NCBI GenBank assembly: GCA_035544215.1
Contig: DATKHY010000004.1
Location: 1 to 64,000, forward strand
Direction of reading: 5' to 3'
DNA: 64,000 nucleotides
DNA from: Candidatus Binatia bacterium
GTDB lineage: Bacteria; Vulcanimicrobiota; Vulcanimicrobiia; Vulcanimicrobiales; Vulcanimicrobiaceae
In this document: one piece after another, positions 60,411-64,000 of the stretch
Layout of the letters: the number at the start of each line of letters is the position of its first letter
Numbering within the stretch: the stretch's first letter is position 1
The notes under the pieces: model-generated
Told to the model about the DNA's origin: nothing
The model's database searches: none
The model's input: only the letters and a program-made list of their open reading frames with translations
Translations under genes and position numbers: made by a program

Positions 60411-61655
60411 GATCGCTACCGTCGCGACGGTGGCGAGCCCGGTCACCCAGCGACGGTTGGCCATCGCGCCCATCGTGTCGCGACGCGATGTGAGGATGAG
60501 AAGCGCGATCATCGGCACCGGCAGCACGAAGCTCAGCACGACCTGACTGATGATCAGCGTCTGCGTGACGTTGAGGCCCAGCGCGACCACGACGACGGCG
60601 GGCGCCATCGTTACGAGGCGACGCAGCCACAGCGGCACGGCGAAGCCGACGAAGCTCTGCATGATGACCTGCCCGGCCATCGTGCCGACGACGGAGCTCG
60701 AGATTCCCGACGCCATCAGCGAGACGAGGAACACGAGCGCAGCGAGGCTGCCGAGCAGCGGCGTCAACGTGCGATAGGCGGTCGTGATGTCGGCCACGTT
60801 CGCGTGTCCCCTCGAGTGAAAGACGGCCGCCGCCATGTACATCATCGCGAGGTTGACGAGGCCGGCGATCGTCAGCGCGATGACGACGTCGAAGTAGGCG
60901 AATCGAACGATTTTTCCGACGTGCCCGGGCTGCTCCGGGACGATCCGATCCTGCGTGAGCGCCGAGTGCAGATAGATCGCGTGCGGCATCACCGTCGCGC
61001 CGACGATGCCCACCGCGAGCAAGATGCTCGACGACCCGCCGAGCCACGGCACCACCGAGTGATAAAGGACCTCGCTCCAGTTCGGCTTGGCTAGCAGCGT
61101 CTCGAGGACGTAGCATATTGCGATGATGCCGACGAGCGAACCGATCACGACCTCCATCGTGCGGAACCCGTACCGGTGCAGGGCTAGGATCGCATAGGTC
61201 ACGATGCCGGTGACGATCGCCCCGATCAGCATCGGCACGTGAAACAGCAGGTAGAGCGCGATGATGACGCCGAGGAACTCGGCGAGGTCGGTCGCCATCG
61301 CGCCGATCTCGCTGACGATCCACATCCCGAGCGAGACGGAGCGCGGCGTGTGCTCGCGAGAGAGCTCGGCGAGGTTCTTGCCGGTCGCGATGCCGAGTTT
61401 CGCCGACAGGCCCTGAAATAGCATCGCCATCAGGTTCGCGAGTACGACCACCCAGAGCAGCCGATAGCCGAAGCCGGCGCCGCCCTGAATGTTCGTGGCG
61501 AAGTTGCCCGGGTCCATGTACGCGACCGACGCGACGAACGCCGGCCCGGTGAACGGCAGCAGCGCGCGCCAGCCGCGGCGGGTGCCGGCGAGCACCTCGC
61601 GCGCGGCGGCGACGGTGCCCGAGCTGCTCGTGCCGAGGCCGTAGCTACGTTCCAA
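60366..61655 (-). CDS. mntH: NRAMP divalent-metal/proton symporter (MntH)
   Basis: 429 residues from TTG 61655, overlapping the mntR stop by 11 bp; the open frame further upstream is inside mntR. NRAMP marks: FVASVAYMDPGNFATNIQGGAGFGY (DPGN motif, metal site) and GATVMPHAIYLHS (MPH motif); about 11 TM helices. Imports Mn2+ (or Fe2+) with protons. Immediately downstream of, and coupled to, the DtxR-type regulator. Confidence 0.93.
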   Translation of the reverse strand: MERSYGLGTSSSGTVAAAREVLAGTRRGWRALLPFTGPAFVASVAYMDPGNFATNIQGGAGFGYRLLWVVVLANLMAMLFQGLSAKLGIATGKNLAELSREHTPRSVSLGMWIVSEIGAMATDLAEFLGVIIALYLLFHVPMLIGAIVTGIVTYAILALHRYGFRTMEVVIGSLVGIIAICYVLETLLAKPNWSEVLYHSVVPWLGGSSSILLAVGIVGATVMPHAIYLHSALTQDRIVPEQPGHVGKIVRFAYFDVVIALTIAGLVNLAMMYMAAAVFHSRGHANVADITTAYRTLTPLLGSLAALVFLVSLMASGISSSVVGTMAGQVIMQSFVGFAVPLWLRRLVTMAPAVVVVALGLNVTQTLIISQVVLSFVLPVPMIALLILTSRRDTMGAMANRRWVTGLATVATVAILGLNALLIFQIGTR

Positions 61656-62340
61656 TGCGCACCAGTGCAGCGTGACTGCGGCGCAGCGAGACGCTGCGCA
61701 CTCCGCGGCGCACGCGCACACCACTGCGATCGTTTTGCTCGACGCGCAGCATCGAGCCGGGAAGTATGCCGGCCGCCGCGATCGCCGCGACCGCCTCGTC
61801 GTCGCGATCATCGAGGCTGACGACGCGCGCTCGCGCTCCCGCCGCAAGCGTGTCGAGCGTGGCGAGCGGCTTCGTGCGCGGCAAGGTGTCGCCGTAAGGA
61901 ATCGGATGACCGTGCGGATCGCGCTGTGGTCGGCCGAGCATCGTCGCGATGCGCAGCGCGAGGTCATCCGAGACGACGTGCTCGATGCGCTCCGCCTCGG
62001 CGTGCACACGCTCGAGCGGCACGCGCAGCGAGCGGTGCAGGAACGTCTCGAGGAGACGATGGCGCCGCACCATCGCTACGGCCAACTTGTTGCCGCGCCG
62101 CGTCAGGCGCAGCGGGGAGGAGGGCGTCGAATCCGCCTCGAGCAAGCCGTCCTGCTCCAGCTGTCGCTTGGCCTTGCTGACCGAGACGCGGCTCACTCGC
62201 AGATAGCGCGCCAGCGCTGCGGCGCGCACCGGCTCGCCGGCGCCCAGCTGAAAGATCGCCTTCACGTAGTCTTCTCGGGCGCGCGAGTGCGAGCGGTCCG
62301 TGCCGACCATCAGGAGATCCGGTTTGCCTTTGTTAGCCAT
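61645..62340 (-). CDS. mntR: DtxR/MntR-family metal-dependent regulator
   Basis: 231 residues. HTH (ARYLRVSRVSVSKAKRQLEQDGLL) and metal-binding/dimerisation part (VRRHRLLETFLHRSLRVPLERVHAEAERIEHVVSDDLALRIATMLGRPQRDPHGHPIP) are typical of MntR; an SH3-like FeoA-type domain follows (LDTLAAGARARVVSLDDRDDEAVAAIAAAGILPGSMLRV). It likely represses mntH when Mn2+ is sufficient. Two palindromes overlap its own start. Confidence 0.92.
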   Translation of the reverse strand: MANKGKPDLLMVGTDRSHSRAREDYVKAIFQLGAGEPVRAAALARYLRVSRVSVSKAKRQLEQDGLLEADSTPSSPLRLTRRGNKLAVAMVRRHRLLETFLHRSLRVPLERVHAEAERIEHVVSDDLALRIATMLGRPQRDPHGHPIPYGDTLPRTKPLATLDTLAAGARARVVSLDDRDDEAVAAIAAAGILPGSMLRVEQNDRSGVRVRRGVRSVSLRRSHAALVRIGT

Positions 62341-62361
62341 GGGTAACGCTAACCATGGTTA
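62333..62361. promoter_or_regulatory. Tandem palindromes (MntR operator candidate)
   Basis: TTAGCCATGGGTAA (62333-62346, imperfect) and TAACCATGGTTA (62350-62361, perfect 12-bp). Centres lie 16 bp apart. The first overlaps the mntR ATG (62340-62338), as expected for autoregulation. Confidence 0.65.
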
Positions 62362-62408
62362 ACAGGGTTTGGGGCGGCGCGCCGTCGCCCCTTCCGCTCG
62401 ACTTTTTG

Positions 62409-64000
62409 CTAGCCGGCCTTGAGCAGGGTTACGCTTCGCTTGGGGTCGATCAGCTTGAGCTTGCCGCCCGGCACCGGCCGGGCGCCCTCGACGATGAGCG
62501 CGCGCACCTGTATCGGCGTGAGCGACGGATCGATCGCGAACAGCTTGGCCGCGAGGTTGGTCACGTTGGGAGACGCCATCGACGTGCCCGAGAACTTGAC
62601 CGTGTAGCCCTGCGGGATCTTGCTCGGCACGTGGTAGCCGTCGGCGTAAACGGCGACGGTCTGCCCATAGCTCGTGAAGCCCGTCGGATCGCCGGCCTGG
62701 TTGACGGCGCCCACGGTGATGAGGTTCGGATAGACGAGCGACGCGGGAACGTCCTGGGCGAATGCCGCGTCGTTGTCGCCGTTGCCCGCTGCGGCGACGA
62801 ACAGCGTGCCCGGCGTGCGTGCGATCATGTTGGCGACCGCGGTGCGCCAAATCACGTAAAGGGCTTTGGCCTTCGCCTCCCGCTGTTTGGCGTCGCCGGC
62901 CGGATCCGTTTTCGCCAGCCACTGCTCGAACTCGCTCACCTGGTCGCCCCAGCTCATGTTCACGACGCGAACGTCGTTATCGCGGAAGAACGCGCCGATG
63001 AGCGCGAAGTTGGCGGCCATCCGGTTCGCCCACTCGACGGTCGGCGCGAACGCGAGGTTCGGCAGATTGTCGTCGAAGCGCGCGACGACGATGCGCGCCC
63101 CGGGATTCCCGCGCGAGGCGATGCCAGCAACGTGCGAGCCGTGCGAATACTCCCCGACGAAGTCCATCTCGTGCTCGAAGGCCTCGTCCTGCGCGACGTT
63201 GAGCGAGCGCAGGTATGCCTGCGCCGCCGAGGCTTCGGGCGAGACGATGCCGCTCTGCATGTCGCTCGTGCCGGTCATTAGGTTCACGAGCTTCGGATAG
63301 TCGGCGGCGACATTCGCGGGCAACGGATAGGTATCCGACGTCGACGGCGTGCCGTCGTCGGCGAACGCGAGGCCGTGCTGTTGCGCGGAATCTCCGCCGT
63401 ACATCAGCCCCGGATAATCGTGCGGATCGACGCCGGAATCGAGGATGCCGATGCGCACCGGCATTTTGACCTGCGAGGCGCGCAGCGTCACGTCGCGCGC
63501 GGCCCAGATGTCGGGCTTCATCACGTTATGCCTGGCGATGTATGCGTCGAGGATCTTCGCGTCGACCGGCAGGAACGGCAGCAGCGCCAGCTGCGCCCGC
63601 GTCTGCACCAGATCGCGAGCCGAAGGCCCGTCGAGCGTGCCAGTCTTGGCGGCGATCGGATCGAGGTCGTGGCCAACCCGGCCGACGATTTGATCGCGCG
63701 TTGCGACGGGCTCGAAGCCGGCAGTCGCCTTTACCGAGTCCTGGACGACGCTCCACGGCAGCGGCGCGACGGCCGCGCGATCGGCTGCGGCAAAAACCGC
63801 GTTCAGCGAGGTCCCGCTAGTCTTCTGAGCGGTGAGCGCGTTTACGTAGACGAGTTGTAGCCTTCCGGCAAGCAACGCGCGATCGGGCTTGCTCTGCACC
63901 GCGCGCAGCTGCGCGACTGTTCCGCGTGCGCCCGCGGCGTCGCCCGCGAGGACCTGCCCGGCCAGCCGCGTCGACAGATACTCGCTCAACGTGGCCTTAT
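62409..64000 (-). CDS. S8-family serine peptidase (subtilisin-like), 5' end outside the window
   Basis: At least 530 residues; the frame is open to the window edge, so the N-terminus (signal/prodomain) is missing. Catalytic triad: Asp in VRIGILDSGVD, His in EYSHGSHVAGIASRGNPGA and Ser in SGTSMASPNVTNLA. Between Asp and His lies a long insertion (QQHGLAFADD...EHEMDFVG), as in secreted bacterial subtilases. The ends are ordinary; likely a secreted or cell-wall protease. Confidence 0.9.
   Translation of the reverse strand, partial: KATLSEYLSTRLAGQVLAGDAAGARGTVAQLRAVQSKPDRALLAGRLQLVYVNALTAQKTSGTSLNAVFAAADRAAVAPLPWSVVQDSVKATAGFEPVATRDQIVGRVGHDLDPIAAKTGTLDGPSARDLVQTRAQLALLPFLPVDAKILDAYIARHNVMKPDIWAARDVTLRASQVKMPVRIGILDSGVDPHDYPGLMYGGDSAQQHGLAFADDGTPSTSDTYPLPANVAADYPKLVNLMTGTSDMQSGIVSPEASAAQAYLRSLNVAQDEAFEHEMDFVGEYSHGSHVAGIASRGNPGARIVVARFDDNLPNLAFAPTVEWANRMAANFALIGAFFRDNDVRVVNMSWGDQVSEFEQWLAKTDPAGDAKQREAKAKALYVIWRTAVANMIARTPGTLFVAAAGNGDNDAAFAQDVPASLVYPNLITVGAVNQAGDPTGFTSYGQTVAVYADGYHVPSKIPQGYTVKFSGTSMASPNVTNLAAKLFAIDPSLTPIQVRALIVEGARPVPGGKLKLIDPKRSVTLLKAG

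Noticed and set aside
61656-62009. N-terminal extension of mntH
   Set aside because: It is the antiphase of mntR; NRAMP similarity begins after TTG 61655.

Overview
This is a GC-rich bacterial chromosome segment. The large secreted-lipoprotein complement, the GloVer-type seven-repeat proteins (three copies) and a mixture of Gram-negative-like and actinobacterial-like operons suggest an uncultured soil-type lineage such as Candidatus Eremiobacterota (WPS-2). That placement is inference from gene content, not from a marker gene. Genes are tightly packed from about 12 kb onward, with many start/stop overlaps (ATGA, GTGA, TTGA). The first 12 kb is looser and holds repeats, transposase remnants and surface lipoproteins.

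Layout. 1-12 kb: the 3' end of an IS110-type transposase; two GloVer repeat lipoproteins bounded by a 136-bp inverted duplication; an NHL-like and a beta-helix lipoprotein; a Tat-exported alpha/beta hydrolase; a degraded ISL3-like transposase; cupin, VOC and HiPIP-like proteins; a DUF4386 membrane protein. Four minus-strand genes here share a dispersed promoter-bearing repeat. 12-18.9 kb: ubiX diverging from a RecB-like nuclease / UvrD-like helicase / GNAT operon, then a lipoprotein propeller. 18.8-24.7 kb: a minus-strand operon of a CGNR regulator, dinB, a SLOG-plus-four-TM protein and a TIR/NB-ARC/TPR protein, which is a strong candidate immune module; a 45-codon gene with a consensus sigma-70 promoter diverges from it. 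24.9-27.6 kb: a NUDIX-scpA-scpB-nfo operon. 27.6-36.6 kb: polyamine genes (speD, speE), a thioesterase, the glycine cleavage operon gcvT-H-PA-PB, then cysteine dioxygenase with an FAD enzyme. 36.9-46.5 kb: sufB, a BAAT-type hydrolase, a third GloVer protein, an MFS exporter with divergent regulator, and a SoxR-type regulator facing an SDR/queA-like pair through a MerR-type promoter. 46.5-51.5 kb: a TPR-LuxR regulator, a Gly-rich peptide and tandem phosphoesterase lipoproteins. 51.5-64 kb: DoxX/HxlR/YceI; a HAD phosphatase coupled to a thioredoxin-like/TPR gene whose first catalytic Cys position is an in-frame UGA; a transglutaminase/Rieske/penicillin-acylase/GNAT operon; tRNA-Thr(CGU); a gamma-carbonic-anhydrase-like protein; mntH/mntR; and a subtilase cut by the window edge.

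The two most notable items are (i) the probable selenoprotein at 54084-54665, where an in-frame UGA sits at the first position of a CxxC-type site (UGGC) and is followed at the expected distance by a SECIS-like hairpin, and (ii) the SLOG-membrane / TIR-STAND-TPR gene pair at 18848-23109, translationally coupled by TGATG. Both rest on visible sequence plus family knowledge; neither can be confirmed without genome-wide searches and experiments.
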